Assembly: GCA_027490955.1 (NCBI GenBank)
Contig: JAIXXB010000033.1
Coordinates: 1-64,000, forward strand
Direction: 5' to 3'
Length of the DNA: 64,000 nucleotides
Origin: Rhodobacter sp.
GTDB taxonomy: Bacteria > Pseudomonadota > Alphaproteobacteria > Rhodobacterales > Rhodobacteraceae
A program made the position numbers and the translations under genes. Position 1 is the first letter of the stretch. Each line of letters begins with the position of its first letter. Under the pieces are notes generated by a model. It was given only the letters and a program-made list of their open reading frames with translations. It had not been told where the DNA came from and did no database searches. Positions 17,880 through 27,112 of this stretch are shown here, in pieces.

Positions 17880-19808
17880 ATGAGCCTGCCAAATGGATTT
17901 CTGGACGAGATACGCGAGCGCGTGACCCTATCGGCCATTGTGGGCCGCAAGGTCACATGGGATATGCGCAAATCGAACCAAGCCAAGGGCGATTTCTGGG
18001 CGCCTTGCCCGTTTCATCACGAAAAAAGCCCATCTTTTCATGTGGATGATCGCAAAGGCTTTTACTATTGCTTTGGCTGCCACGCCAAGGGCGATGCGCT
18101 GACCTTTATCAAAGAGACCGAGAATTTGGGCTTTATGGAGGCGGTCGAGGTGCTGGCCCGCCAAGCGGGGATGCAAATGCCCGCCCGCGATCCGCAGGCC
18201 GCGCAGATGGCAGATCGGCGCAGCCAGTTGATTTCGGTGATGGAAGAGGCGGTCAAATGGATGCGCTTGCAGTTGCGCACCGCTGCGGCAGAACCTGCGC
18301 GCGCCTATCTGGCGCGGCGCGGCTTGACCGAGGCTGCGCAAGAGCGTTGGGGCATTGGCTGGGCCCCCGATAGCCCAAATGCGCTGTATAGCGCGCTGAA
18401 ACAAAAGGGGCTGGCCGATGATCTGATCACCGCCTCTGGCCTCTGCGCGCAATCCGATGATGGGCGCGCACCTTATGACCGCTTTCGCGGGCGCATCATC
18501 TTTCCCATTCGCGATGGGCGGGGCAGGGCGATTTCGCTGGGCGGGCGGTCATTAGACCCCAATGCGCGGGCCAAATATCTGAACGGGCCAGAGACCGAGA
18601 TTTTCGACAAGGGGCGCAATCTGTTCAACCTTGCCCCCGCGCGCGAGGCGGCGGGCAAAGGCAAGCCGCTGATCGTGGCCGAAGGTTATATGGATGTGAT
18701 TGCCCTGTCTGAGGCGGGGTTCACGGCATCGGTCGCACCGCTTGGCACGGCGGTGACCGCCGAGCAACTGGCGCTAATGTGGCGCATCCATGACGAGCCG
18801 ATCATCGCGCTGGATGGCGACACGGCGGGGATTCGCGCAGGTCTGCGCGTGGTGGATTTGGCCCTGCCCTTGTTGCAAGCGGGCAAAGGGCTGCGCTTTG
18901 CCGCCCTGCCTGCGGGGCTTGACCCTGATGATCTGATCAAAGCGCAGGGGCCCGCGGCGATGCAGGCCGCGCTGGACGGCGCACAGCCGATGGTGGGCCT
19001 GTTATGGGCGCGGGAAATTGAAGGGCGCAGTTTTGACAGCCCCGAACGCAAAGCCGCCCTTGATAAATCGCTGCGCGCCCATGTTGCGCGTATCCAAGAC
19101 CCGTCTATTCGCGCCCATTACGGCGAAGAGATCAACCGCCTGCGCCGCGACTTATTTGGCCAAAAGGCGCGGGCATGGACGCCCTTTGTGCGCGGGGGCA
19201 AACGTGCGCCAGCCGAATTGCCGCCCCTGCCTGCCACCAAGACATCGCTCTTGGCCACCGCATCGGGGGCGGTGGATGATGTGCTGCGCGAGGCGGTTAT
19301 TCTGGCCACGATTCTGACCCATCCCAGCCTGATCCGCCAATTTGAAAGTGCGCTGGAACGTCTGACCTTGATCGGCAAAGACCACGCCCAATTGCGCGAT
19401 GTGCTGCTGGCCCATGCCGATGCCGATGCCGCGCAAATCTATGATGCGCTGCGCGAGGCCGCCGCACCCGCCCTTGCAACCTTGCTGGCGCGTCCCCATG
19501 TGCGCATAGCGCCGCCCGTGCGCAACACAGGCGATGCCGAACTGGCCGCCCTTTGCCTTGCCGAAGAATTGGCCAAACTGGATGCCCATCGCGGTGCAAA
19601 ACGCGAGATCGCCGAAGCGATGGCCGATATGGAGGGATTTGTGGACGAAGGACTGACATGGCGACTGGCACAGGCCAATGCAGCACGCCTGCGCGCCGAC
19701 AACCCGCCGCGCCCTGATTCGGGCGATTTGGGCGAAGACCGCGCCGCAATGTCGAATCATCTGCAAAACCTGATCGATTCCCGCGCGTGGGAGAAGAAAT
19801 CCCGCTAA
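17880..19808 (+). CDS. dnaG: DNA primase DnaG
   Basis: DnaG makes RNA primers for DNA replication at the fork with the DnaB helicase. The 642-residue product shows the CHC2 zinc finger (Cys43, His46, Cys64, Cys67 in APCPFHHE and YYCFGCHAKGD), and the TOPRIM catalytic residues Glu267 in VAEGYMD, Asp311 and Asp313 in ALDGDTAG, with DPDD at about 347-350. The C-terminal helicase-interaction region is present but divergent. The gene is followed by rpoD, an arrangement kept in many bacteria. It begins 14 bases after soxG. Confidence 0.96.
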   Translation: MSLPNGFLDEIRERVTLSAIVGRKVTWDMRKSNQAKGDFWAPCPFHHEKSPSFHVDDRKGFYYCFGCHAKGDALTFIKETENLGFMEAVEVLARQAGMQMPARDPQAAQMADRRSQLISVMEEAVKWMRLQLRTAAAEPARAYLARRGLTEAAQERWGIGWAPDSPNALYSALKQKGLADDLITASGLCAQSDDGRAPYDRFRGRIIFPIRDGRGRAISLGGRSLDPNARAKYLNGPETEIFDKGRNLFNLAPAREAAGKGKPLIVAEGYMDVIALSEAGFTASVAPLGTAVTAEQLALMWRIHDEPIIALDGDTAGIRAGLRVVDLALPLLQAGKGLRFAALPAGLDPDDLIKAQGPAAMQAALDGAQPMVGLLWAREIEGRSFDSPERKAALDKSLRAHVARIQDPSIRAHYGEEINRLRRDLFGQKARAWTPFVRGGKRAPAELPPLPATKTSLLATASGAVDDVLREAVILATILTHPSLIRQFESALERLTLIGKDHAQLRDVLLAHADADAAQIYDALREAAAPALATLLARPHVRIAPPVRNTGDAELAALCLAEELAKLDAHRGAKREIAEAMADMEGFVDEGLTWRLAQANAARLRADNPPRPDSGDLGEDRAAMSNHLQNLIDSRAWEKKSR

Positions 19809-19888
19809 TTCGCGGCAGAATCTCGGTGATTCGGCCTTTAACCCAGCGTGATTCGCGCTATTGATTCGTTTACCTCTTTCTGCGATTC
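19754..19888. promoter_or_regulatory. Cluster of seven GANTC (CcrM-type) methylation sites before rpoD
   Basis: GANTC occurs at 19754, 19776, 19818, 19828, 19850, 19863 and 19884; the last five are in the dnaG-rpoD spacer. Four of them are part of the repeated hexamer GATTCG. GANTC is the target of the cell-cycle methylase CcrM in most Alphaproteobacteria, where methylation can control promoters. Roughly half a site would be expected in 135 bases at about 62% GC. That this controls rpoD is inference. Confidence 0.6.
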
Positions 19889-19935
19889 GTTATTCTACCG
19901 CAGACACCCCTAGACCCCGTAGGAGCGCCTTGGCC

Positions 19936-21927
19936 ATGAGCGACAGCGACGATCAGAAACCCGATGCCGATGACAGCGAGGCCACGCTAGACCTTTCCCA
20001 AGCCGCCGTAAAACGCATGATCGCCGATGCGCGCGAGCGTGGCTATATCACCTATGAACAACTCAATCAGGTGATGCCACCCGATCAGGTGTCGGGTGAC
20101 CAGATCGAAGATGTCATGGCCATGCTGTCGGAAATGGGCATCAACGTGGTCGAAGATGACGAGGTCGAAGAGGGCGAGGCCCCCGTGGTCGGCGAGCTGG
20201 TCGAAACGGGCGGCGGCAACCGCGATGTGGCGGTGGTCGGCAGCAGCGCCGAGGCGCTGGACCGCACCGATGATCCTGTGCGCATGTATCTGCGCGAAAT
20301 GGGCAGCGTGGAACTGCTGTCGCGCGAAGGTGAAATTGCCATCGCCAAGCGGATCGAAGCAGGCCGCAATACGATGATCGCTGGGCTATGCGAAAGCCCG
20401 CTGACCTTTCAGGCCATCATCATTTGGCGCGACGAACTTTTGAACGAAGATATCCTGTTGCGCGATGTGATCGACCTTGAGGCGACCTTTGGCCGTTCGC
20501 TGGATGGCGAAGAGGGCATGGTGGGCGCCGATCTGGAAGGTGTCGATCTGGACGGAACCCCGCGCGCGCCCAAGGGCGAGGAAGAGCCAGAGCTGGACGC
20601 AGATGGCAACCCCTTGATGCGCGGCGATGACGATGACGATGACGAAGATGGCGCATCCATGTCGCTGGCGGCGATGGAAGCCACGCTAAAGCCCAAAGTG
20701 CTGGAAACGCTGGACGCGATTGCCAAGGGCTATGAAAAACTGTCCGAAATGCAAGATTTGCGCATGTCGGCCACCCTGTCGGACAGCCGCGGCTTTTCCG
20801 AAAAGGCCGAGGCCGACTATCAAAAGCTGCGCAGCGAGATTGTGGTCTATGTGAACGAGTTGCACCTGCACAACAATCGGATCGAGGCGCTGATTGACCA
20901 GCTCTATGGGATCAATCGCAAAATCATGTCGATCAATTCGTCGATGGTCAAACTGGCCGATGCCGCGCGGATCAATCGGCGCGAGTTTATCGATGAGTAC
21001 CAAGGTTATGAATTAGACCCGACATGGGTTGACCGCATGGCCGCCAAATCGGGGCGCGGCTGGCAGGCGTTGATGGAACGCTCGCGCGATAAGGTCGAAG
21101 AATTGCGCGTGGAAATGGCCACTGTGGGCCAATACATCGGCGTGGATATTTCCGAATTTCGGCGCATCGTGAACCAAGTGCAAAAGGGCGAGAAAGAGGC
21201 GCGTCAGGCCAAGAAGGAAATGGTCGAGGCGAACCTGCGTTTGGTGATTTCGATTGCGAAAAAATACACCAACCGCGGCCTGCAATTCTTGGATTTGATT
21301 CAGGAAGGGAACATTGGCCTGATGAAGGCCGTGGATAAGTTTGAATATCGGCGCGGGTATAAGTTTTCGACCTATGCGACATGGTGGATCAGGCAGGCGA
21401 TCACGCGCTCGATTGCTGACCAAGCCCGCACCATCCGTATCCCTGTGCATATGATTGAAACCATCAACAAACTGGTGCGCACAGGCCGCCAGATGCTGCA
21501 CGAGATTGGCCGCGAACCGACCCCAGAAGAATTGGCCGAAAAGCTGCAAATGCCGCTGGAAAAGGTGCGCAAGGTGATGAAAATCGCCAAAGAGCCGATT
21601 TCGCTGGAAACCCCGATTGGGGACGAAGAAGACAGCCAGCTTGGCGATTTTATCGAAGACAAAAACGCGATCCTGCCGTTGGACAGTGCGATTCAGGAGA
21701 ATCTGAAGGAAACCACGACGCGGGTGCTGGCATCTTTGACGCCGCGCGAAGAACGCGTTTTGCGCATGCGCTTTGGGATTGGGATGAACACCGACCACAC
21801 GCTGGAAGAGGTGGGGCAGCAGTTCTCGGTTACGCGGGAGAGGATCCGGCAGATTGAAGCGAAGGCGCTGCGGAAGTTGAAGCATCCCTCGCGGAGCAGG
21901 AAGCTCAGGAGTTTCTTGGATCAATAG
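19936..21927 (+). CDS. rpoD: RNA polymerase primary sigma factor RpoD (sigma-70)
   Basis: RpoD directs RNA polymerase to housekeeping promoters. The 663-residue product has region 1.1 at the N-terminus, an acidic linker with DDDDDDED around 231-238, the non-conserved region, region 2 with [20 protein letters not shown], region 3 and a C-terminal region 4.2 helix-turn-helix ([20 protein letters not shown]). The ATG was chosen because AGGAG lies ten bases upstream and [10 protein letters not shown] fits family N-termini. Upstream is a dense cluster of GANTC sites; downstream begins the repeat-rich island. Confidence 0.96.
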   Translation: MSDSDDQKPDADDSEATLDLSQAAVKRMIADARERGYITYEQLNQVMPPDQVSGDQIEDVMAMLSEMGINVVEDDEVEEGEAPVVGELVETGGGNRDVAVVGSSAEALDRTDDPVRMYLREMGSVELLSREGEIAIAKRIEAGRNTMIAGLCESPLTFQAIIIWRDELLNEDILLRDVIDLEATFGRSLDGEEGMVGADLEGVDLDGTPRAPKGEEEPELDADGNPLMRGDDDDDDEDGASMSLAAMEATLKPKVLETLDAIAKGYEKLSEMQDLRMSATLSDSRGFSEKAEADYQKLRSEIVVYVNELHLHNNRIEALIDQLYGINRKIMSINSSMVKLADAARINRREFIDEYQGYELDPTWVDRMAAKSGRGWQALMERSRDKVEELRVEMATVGQYIGVDISEFRRIVNQVQKGEKEARQAKKEMVEANLRLVISIAKKYTNRGLQFLDLIQEGNIGLMKAVDKFEYRRGYKFSTYATWWIRQAITRSIADQARTIRIPVHMIETINKLVRTGRQMLHEIGREPTPEELAEKLQMPLEKVRKVMKIAKEPISLETPIGDEEDSQLGDFIEDKNAILPLDSAIQENLKETTTRVLASLTPREERVLRMRFGIGMNTDHTLEEVGQQFSVTRERIRQIEAKALRKLKHPSRSRKLRSFLDQ

Positions 21928-21965
21928 GGGGATCAGCGCGGAGGGTGCGCGCTGCCGTGCCGTCT

Positions 21966-22380
21966 GACATGATGCGTGAAACCACGTACGCCGCCCATAA
22001 TCCTTACCCGTGAAATGCGCCTAAAGCGCATTTCACCGCGCCCGACCCGCCCCCCGGGGGCGGGCGCGTCAGGGCCGCGCCCCAAGTGCCCCGTCGGTTC
22101 GGGCGCGGTGAAATCCGCACCCAACCAACTGTCTGTTGCATGGATAGTCTGCTGCATCGACACCCTGCCCGCGCAGGCGTGCGCGGGCGTTCGGGGCTAA
22201 AAACGCTCCACTGGAGCGTTTTTGCGGGGCAAGTGCCCCGCCGCCCCTCACCCCAAAGCGCATTTCACCGCGCCCGACCCGCCTCCACGGGGCGGGCGCG
22301 TCAGCTAGCGCGTAGCGTGCGTGCTTGCACCCCCCACCCCACCGCCCGACATGGTGCGTGAAATCACGCACCCTACCGAA
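21966..22380. repeat. Palindrome-rich repeat block upstream of the toxin-antitoxin genes
   Basis: This spacer holds several internal repeats. A 21-base palindromic element occurs at 21966-21986 and 22348-22368 with two differences. A 50-base element occurs at 22023-22072 and 22255-22304 with three differences; each copy contains an imperfect GC-rich palindrome. The stretch 22009-22035 is a perfect 11-bp hairpin GTGAAATGCGC with a five-base loop. The 91-bp triple-hairpin repeat lies in the middle. The second 21-base copy contains GTGCGTGA-AA-TCACGCAC just upstream of the antitoxin promoter and could be an operator. No gene is seen here. Confidence 0.7.
22163..22253. repeat. 91-bp triple-hairpin direct repeat, copy 1
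   Basis: This block is identical, base for base, to 22961-23051. It contains three consecutive inverted repeats: GCCCGCGC/GCGCGGGC, the 12-bp perfect stem AAAAACGCTCCA around a single C, and GCGGGGCA/TGCCCCGC around two bases. The middle hairpin ends in T on both strands and could act as a bidirectional terminator. The two copies bracket the toxin-antitoxin pair. Confidence 0.9.
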
Positions 22381-22394
22381 AATACCGATTGGGA

Positions 22395-22423
22395 TTGACC
22401 CAATATACGCAATCACGTACATT
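22395..22423 (+). promoter_or_regulatory. Candidate promoter of the toxin-antitoxin operon, possibly leaderless
   Basis: TTGACC (22395-22400) and TACATT (22418-22423) are separated by 17 bases. Transcription would begin about seven bases after the -10 box, which is the antitoxin ATG at 22430 itself. No Shine-Dalgarno sequence precedes that ATG. The mRNA may therefore be leaderless. Confidence 0.5.
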
Positions 22424-22429
22424 CCCCTC

Positions 22430-22705
22430 ATGAAACACATCTCCTCCACCGATCTGCGCGCGAACTTGTCCTCGGTGATGGACAGGGTGAATGATGATCA
22501 TGAACCCGTCATCGTCACCCGCGCGGGGGGCAAGCCTGTGGTGATGGTCAGTCTGGAAGACTGGGCCAGCATGGATGAAACCACCTACCTCACCGCCAGC
22601 CCCGCCAACAAGGCCGCGCTGGACAAGGCGATTGCCGAATGGAAGGCGGGCGTTCCACCCATCGAAAAAACGATGGAAGAACTTGAGGCATTTGAACAAG
22701 AGTGA
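22430..22705 (+). CDS. yefM: Type II antitoxin, Phd/YefM family
   Basis: The 91-residue product begins MKHISSTDLRANLSSVMDRV, the usual N-terminal DNA-binding half of YefM antitoxins, and continues VTRAGGKPVVMVSLEDWASM, also typical. The C-terminal acidic helix (EKTMEELEAFEQE) is the expected toxin-wrapping tail. YefM neutralises the YoeB RNase and represses its own operon. Its stop overlaps the GTG start of the toxin (GTGA). Longer in-frame starts within the repeat block are rejected. Confidence 0.93.
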   Translation: MKHISSTDLRANLSSVMDRVNDDHEPVIVTRAGGKPVVMVSLEDWASMDETTYLTASPANKAALDKAIAEWKAGVPPIEKTMEELEAFEQE

Positions 22706-22956
22706 AGGTTTTGTTCCTTGCCGATGCGTTCGAGCAATATGTCCATTGGCAAGAGCAGAATCGCAGCAGTTTGACCAAACTTAATCGATTGATCCGCGAG
22801 TGTCAGCGCCACCCGTTTGAGGGAACGGGGAAACCCGAACCGTTAAGGGGTGATTATTCTGGCTGGTGGTCACGCCGCATCGACCGCGAGCATCGCCTTG
22901 TTTACCGCGTCGAAGGCGATACCCTGATCATTGTGCAGTGCCGCTATCACTACTAG
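22702..22956 (+). CDS. yoeB: Toxin YoeB (Txe/YoeB family mRNA interferase)
   Basis: YoeB is a ribosome-dependent endoribonuclease that cleaves mRNA when freed from YefM. The 84-residue product has exactly the E. coli length, and all four key residues are in register: Glu46, Arg65, His83 and the C-terminal Tyr84 (RYHY end). It starts at GTG overlapping the antitoxin stop. The second copy of the 91-bp repeat begins only five bases after its stop codon. Everything needed for an active toxin appears intact. Confidence 0.95.
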   Translation: MKVLFLADAFEQYVHWQEQNRSSLTKLNRLIRECQRHPFEGTGKPEPLRGDYSGWWSRRIDREHRLVYRVEGDTLIIVQCRYHY

Positions 22957-22960
22957 GCTT

Positions 22961-23051
22961 CCCTGCCCGCGCAGGCGTGCGCGGGCGTTCGGGGCTAAAA
23001 ACGCTCCACTGGAGCGTTTTTGCGGGGCAAGTGCCCCGCCGCCCCTCACCC
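22961..23051. repeat. 91-bp triple-hairpin direct repeat, copy 2
   Basis: Identical to 22163-22253. This copy begins five bases after the toxin stop codon and runs over the stop codon of the convergent LMW phosphatase gene, so it supplies the 3' ends of both genes. The T-ending middle hairpin is a good candidate for a shared bidirectional terminator. Confidence 0.9.
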
Positions 23052-23486
23052 AAACCGTTCCACCAGCCGCGCCTTAATCTCGTCCCTTGCTTGCCGATAG
23101 GCCGCCAATTTCTCCTCGCGCCCCGCGCCAATGGCGGTGGGGTCGAAAATGGGCCAATACAGCACCTCAACATGGCTGGTTTTGGTCAATTCCAGCGCTT
23201 GGCGCTGGCTGGCTGGTGACAGCGCCACGATCAAATCATAGGCCCCCAAATCCTCGCCCTCGCGGATCATCTCGTCAAAGCTACGCGAACGATGCCGCGA
23301 CAACTCGACACCGATCTCGGCGCAAACGGCGATGGAAAACCCGTCAATTTCCAGATCATTCTTCACCCCAGCCGATTGCACATAGGCGCGCTGGCCGTAA
23401 AGTTTCTTCATCAGCCCCTCGGCCATTGGGGATCGCACCGCGTTATGATCGCAGCAAAACAAAATCGCTTGGGGAAAATCGACCAT
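23046..23486 (-). CDS. Low-molecular-weight protein-tyrosine-phosphatase/arsenate reductase family protein
   Basis: The 146-residue product has the catalytic P-loop CX5R as Cys12 to Arg18 (CDHNAVRSP) close to the N-terminus, and the general acid Asp115 in WPIFDPT. These are the hallmarks of LMW phosphatases. The substrate (phosphotyrosine protein or arsenate) cannot be told. It follows the UPF0262 gene by three bases, in the order hisD-UPF0262-phosphatase that I recall from Rhodobacter relatives. The last codons and stop are formed by the 91-bp repeat. Confidence 0.88.
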   Translation of the reverse strand: MVDFPQAILFCCDHNAVRSPMAEGLMKKLYGQRAYVQSAGVKNDLEIDGFSIAVCAEIGVELSRHRSRSFDEMIREGEDLGAYDLIVALSPASQRQALELTKTSHVEVLYWPIFDPTAIGAGREEKLAAYRQARDEIKARLVERFG

Positions 23487-23489
23487 CGC

Positions 23490-23972
23490 TTACATCCCCC
23501 ACTGCAAAACACAGATCAGCGTGAACAGCCGCCGCGCCGTGTCTTTATCTAGCTGCGCCTTGCCGTCCAGCCGTTCTTGCAACACCGCAGCACCTTCGTT
23601 GTGAATGCCGCGCCGCGCCATATCAATGGCCTCAATCTGCGCAGGGGCAAGGCGTTTGACCGCATCAAAATAACTGTCGCAGATCTGAAAGTAATCTTTC
23701 ACAATCTGGCGAAACGGGCCAAGCGAGAGGTGAAACTCGGCCGCTTTTTCGCCCGCCTCTGAGGTGACATCCACCACAAGACGCCCTTCCCGAATGGCAA
23801 GGCCAAGGTGATAGGGGCCGCTGGGCGTGGCGCGCCCCTCGCGCGCGGGCAGGGCGAAATGGTTGTCTTCCAGCAAATCGTATATCGCAACGCGCCGCTC
23901 TTGTTCAATTTCAGGCGTGGGCAGGGTGAGCCCTGCCTCGTCGATCAGGATTTTGGTGATGCGATCGCTCAT
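23490..23972 (-). CDS. UPF0262 family protein
   Basis: The 160-residue product begins MSDRITKILIDEAGL and contains DFALPAREGRATPSGPYHLGL-like and FQICDSYFDAVK sequences characteristic of UPF0262, a family confined to Alphaproteobacteria and of unknown function. GGAGGGCAGGA lies directly before the ATG. The start overlaps the hisD stop by four bases (ATGA), so it is translationally coupled to hisD. A much longer in-frame N-terminal extension that runs through hisD is rejected. Confidence 0.9.
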   Translation of the reverse strand: MSDRITKILIDEAGLTLPTPEIEQERRVAIYDLLEDNHFALPAREGRATPSGPYHLGLAIREGRLVVDVTSEAGEKAAEFHLSLGPFRQIVKDYFQICDSYFDAVKRLAPAQIEAIDMARRGIHNEGAAVLQERLDGKAQLDKDTARRLFTLICVLQWGM

Positions 23973-25279
23973 TCCTGCCCTCCGTTCAATCCATCCAGAC
24001 GCGCGCGCACCGAAAGGCCATGCGCCTGCAGGCTTTCTGATTGGGCCAGACGTTCGGCAGCAGGGCCAATGGCGCGCAGGGCGGCGGGTGTCATTTTGGC
24101 CAAGGTCGTGCGCTTCATGAAATCCAGCACCGACAGGCCCGATGAGAACCGCGCCGACCGCGCCGTGGGCAGAACATGGTTGGGCCCGCCGACATAGTCG
24201 CCAATGGCTTCGGGTGTCCAAGCGCCTAAAAAGATGGCCCCAGCATGGGTGATTTGGCCCGCCAAAGCATCAGGATCGGCCACGCATAATTCCAAATGTT
24301 CGGGCGCGATGCGGTTTGACAGCGCGGCCGCTTGCGCCAGCGTTTCCACCACAATCACCGCGCCGTACTGTGCCCATGATGCCCCCGCAATCGCGCGGCG
24401 TTCCAGCGTGTCCAGCCGCTTCTCTACCGCCTGCGCCACCGCTTGGCCAAATCCTGCATCGGTGGTGATCAAGATCGATTGCGCCGAGGCATCATGTTCG
24501 GCCTGCGCCAGCAGATCAAGGGCAATCCAATCGGGGTTATTTGCGCCATCGGCAATAATCAACACCTCGGACGGCCCTGCAATCATATCAATTCCAACGC
24601 GGCCAAACACGCGCCGCTTGGCCGCTGCCACATAGGCATTGCCTGGCCCTGTGATTTTATCCACGGGCGCGATGGTTTGCGTGCCATAGGCCAGCGCCGC
24701 AATCGCCTGCGCGCCGCCAATGCGGTAAATCTCGTCCACACCCGCAATTTGGGCGGCCAGCAGAACCAAAGGGTTCACCTCGCCGCGCGGGGTGGGGCAG
24801 ACAATGGCCAGCCGCGCCACCCCCGCCACTTTGGCGGGGATAGCGTTCATCAGCACCGAGGAGGGATAGCTTGCCGTGCCGCCCGGCACATAAAGACCTG
24901 CCGCAGAGACGGGCGTCCAGCGCCAGCCAAGGCGCGCGCCAGACTCTTCGACCCACATCTCGTCTTTGGGCAATTGGCGCGCGTGATAATCGCGAATACG
25001 CGCCGCCGCCAGTTCCAGCGCAGCGCGGTCTTCGGGCGAGACTTTGGCCACCTCGGCGGCGATGTCGGCAGGCGAGAAGGCCATTGTGGCAGGGGTCAAG
25101 GCCAGATGATCAAACTTGGCCGTCAGTTCGATCACCGCGCCATCGCCACGGCTGCGCACATCGGCAATGATTGCGGCCACGTCGCGGTCAACATCCTCGG
25201 CCTCTTCGCGCTTCATGCCCAACAGCGCAGCAAACTGCGTTTCAAAATCGCGATCGGACTGGTTCAAAAACACTGGCAT
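23969..25279 (-). CDS. hisD: Histidinol dehydrogenase
   Basis: HisD carries out the last two steps of histidine synthesis, L-histidinol to L-histidine, with NAD and zinc. The 436-residue product has the family blocks YVPGGTASYPSSVLMN, DKITGPGNAYVAAAKR, IDMIAGPSEVLIIAD, LLAQAEHD and APEHLE, and the late VGGPNHVLPT segment, which includes catalytic and metal-binding residues. Two adjacent ATGs are possible; the second was chosen because of its spacing from AGGGGG and the usual MPVFL start. It leads a three-gene group with UPF0262 and the LMW phosphatase. Confidence 0.95.
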   Translation of the reverse strand: MPVFLNQSDRDFETQFAALLGMKREEAEDVDRDVAAIIADVRSRGDGAVIELTAKFDHLALTPATMAFSPADIAAEVAKVSPEDRAALELAAARIRDYHARQLPKDEMWVEESGARLGWRWTPVSAAGLYVPGGTASYPSSVLMNAIPAKVAGVARLAIVCPTPRGEVNPLVLLAAQIAGVDEIYRIGGAQAIAALAYGTQTIAPVDKITGPGNAYVAAAKRRVFGRVGIDMIAGPSEVLIIADGANNPDWIALDLLAQAEHDASAQSILITTDAGFGQAVAQAVEKRLDTLERRAIAGASWAQYGAVIVVETLAQAAALSNRIAPEHLELCVADPDALAGQITHAGAIFLGAWTPEAIGDYVGGPNHVLPTARSARFSSGLSVLDFMKRTTLAKMTPAALRAIGPAAERLAQSESLQAHGLSVRARLDGLNGGQE

Positions 25280-25393
25280 CATCGCCCCCTAACACAGGGC
25301 CGAAACCCCGCTTTCATATTGGCCCAAACAGCCTCGCCGAAGGCAGGCTTGCCGCAATCGAGCCCTTCCCTCGTCGCGCCCCTAATCGCGCCC

Positions 25394-27112
25394 CTAATCG
25401 CGCTTACCCGAAAACTTCGCCGCCCAAGCTGCGCGCTCTTCGTCGGTGATCTTGCGGAATAGGTTTTCAGGCACGTCAAACCCATGCCCTGCGGGCAATT
25501 TGCGCAGATCGGCGGCGATATCATCGGGCCAAGTCCAATCATCGCAGTGCAGGGCCGCCATCATCGCCTCGGCCGCATCGGGAATGAACGGGCGCGATAG
25601 GATGGCATAGATGCGGATCAAATTCAGCGACAGCGCGATGATGGTTTTGGCCTGCGCCTCATCGGTTTTGATCACGCTCCACGGCGCGGCTGATTGCAGG
25701 TATTCATTGCCCAACACCCACAGCGCGCGCAAATCTTCCGCCCCGCGCCGCACTTGGATTTTGTCCATCGAGGATTGATACGCCGCCAAACCTGCGCCCA
25801 GTGCTGCGATCAACTCTTGCTCGCGCGCCGCATATTCCCCCGCTTGGGGCACGGCGCTAGAGAATTTGCTGGCGCAAAACTTGGTCACGCGGCTGACAAG
25901 ATTGCCCAACACATCGGCCAAATCTTTGTTCACCGAGGCTTGGAAATTATCCCATGTGAATTCGCTGTCCGCGCTTTCGGGCGCATGGGACAAAAGCCAC
26001 CAGCGCCAGTAATCGGCAGGCAGGATCGACAGGGCCTGATCCATGAACACGCCGCGCCCTTGGCTGGTGGAAAACTGGCCGCCGTCATAGTTCAGATAAT
26101 TGAAGGATTTCAGATAATCGACCAGTTTCCACGGCTCGCCCGACCCTAAAATCGTGGCGGGGAAGGATAGGGTGTGGAAAGGCACGTTATCTTTGCCCAT
26201 GAATTGGTAATAGGTCACATCATCTGCGCCCATATCGGTGCGCCACCAGCGCTGCCAATCTGCATCAGGGCGGCCATGCGCATCGGCCCATTCGGCGGTG
26301 CCCGCGATATATTCGATGGGCGCATCGAACCACACGTAAAACACCTTGCCTTCCATGCCCGGCCAAGGTTGATCGCCGCGCCGCACGGGGATGCCCCAAT
26401 GCAAATCGCGCGTGATGCCGCGGTCTTGCAACCCATCGCCATCATCCAGCCATTTCAGCGCAATCGAGGTGGTCAGCACGGGCCAATCTTTTTTCGATTC
26501 TATCCAAGCGCGCAGCTTGTCGCGCAGGGCGCGTTGGCGCAGATACAGATGCTTTGTCTCGCGCACCTCTAGGTTCGTGCTGCCCGAGATGGACGAGCGC
26601 GGGTTGATCAAATCGGTCGGATCAAGCTGTTTGGTGCATTCTTCGCATTGATCGCCGCGCGCGGATGTATTGCCGCAATTGGGGCAAGTGCCTGTGATAT
26701 AGCGGTCGGGCAAAAAGCGGTTGTCATCGATAGAAAACACTTGTTTTTCGCTGACTTCTTCGATCAGGCCCGCCTCATAGAGTTTGCCTGCGAAATGCTG
26801 GGTCAGGGCGTGGTTGCGCGCGCTGGAGGATCGGCCAAAATGATCAAATGACAGGCGGAAGCCGCGGGCCAATTCCGCCTGCACGCGGTGCATATCGGCG
26901 CAATAGTCGGCCACGGGTTGGCCAGCCTTGGCGGCGGCCAGTTCGGCAGGGGTGCCATGTTCATCCGTGGCGCAAATGAACATCACCTCATGCCCACGCC
27001 CACGAGAATAGCGCGCGAACAAATCGGCGGGCAATTGGCTGCCCACCAGATTGCCGAGGTGCTTGATTCCGTTGATATAGGGAATGGCCGAGGTGATCAG
27101 TATCCGTGCCAT
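25394..27112 (-). CDS. metG: Methionyl-tRNA synthetase
   Basis: MetRS charges tRNA-Met. The 572-residue product has the class I HIGH-type motif in [15 protein letters not shown], a zinc knuckle CPNCGN...CEEC, the WFDAPIEYI active-site block and [10 protein letters not shown] in the position of KMSKS, a variant normal for this MetRS subgroup. The anticodon-binding domain follows with [11 protein letters not shown]. The start [12 protein letters not shown] matches the family; upstream codons are encoded by a 12-base tandem repeat and are not part of the protein. No C-terminal EMAPII-like domain is present. Confidence 0.95.
   Translation of the reverse strand: MARILITSAIPYINGIKHLGNLVGSQLPADLFARYSRGRGHEVMFICATDEHGTPAELAAAKAGQPVADYCADMHRVQAELARGFRLSFDHFGRSSSARNHALTQHFAGKLYEAGLIEEVSEKQVFSIDDNRFLPDRYITGTCPNCGNTSARGDQCEECTKQLDPTDLINPRSSISGSTNLEVRETKHLYLRQRALRDKLRAWIESKKDWPVLTTSIALKWLDDGDGLQDRGITRDLHWGIPVRRGDQPWPGMEGKVFYVWFDAPIEYIAGTAEWADAHGRPDADWQRWWRTDMGADDVTYYQFMGKDNVPFHTLSFPATILGSGEPWKLVDYLKSFNYLNYDGGQFSTSQGRGVFMDQALSILPADYWRWWLLSHAPESADSEFTWDNFQASVNKDLADVLGNLVSRVTKFCASKFSSAVPQAGEYAAREQELIAALGAGLAAYQSSMDKIQVRRGAEDLRALWVLGNEYLQSAAPWSVIKTDEAQAKTIIALSLNLIRIYAILSRPFIPDAAEAMMAALHCDDWTWPDDIAADLRKLPAGHGFDVPENLFRKITDEERAAWAAKFSGKRD

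Noticed and set aside
25960-26080. MetRS apparently lacking KMSKS
   Set aside because: [10 protein letters not shown] occupies the site and is a known variant in this MetRS subgroup, so the enzyme is not defective.
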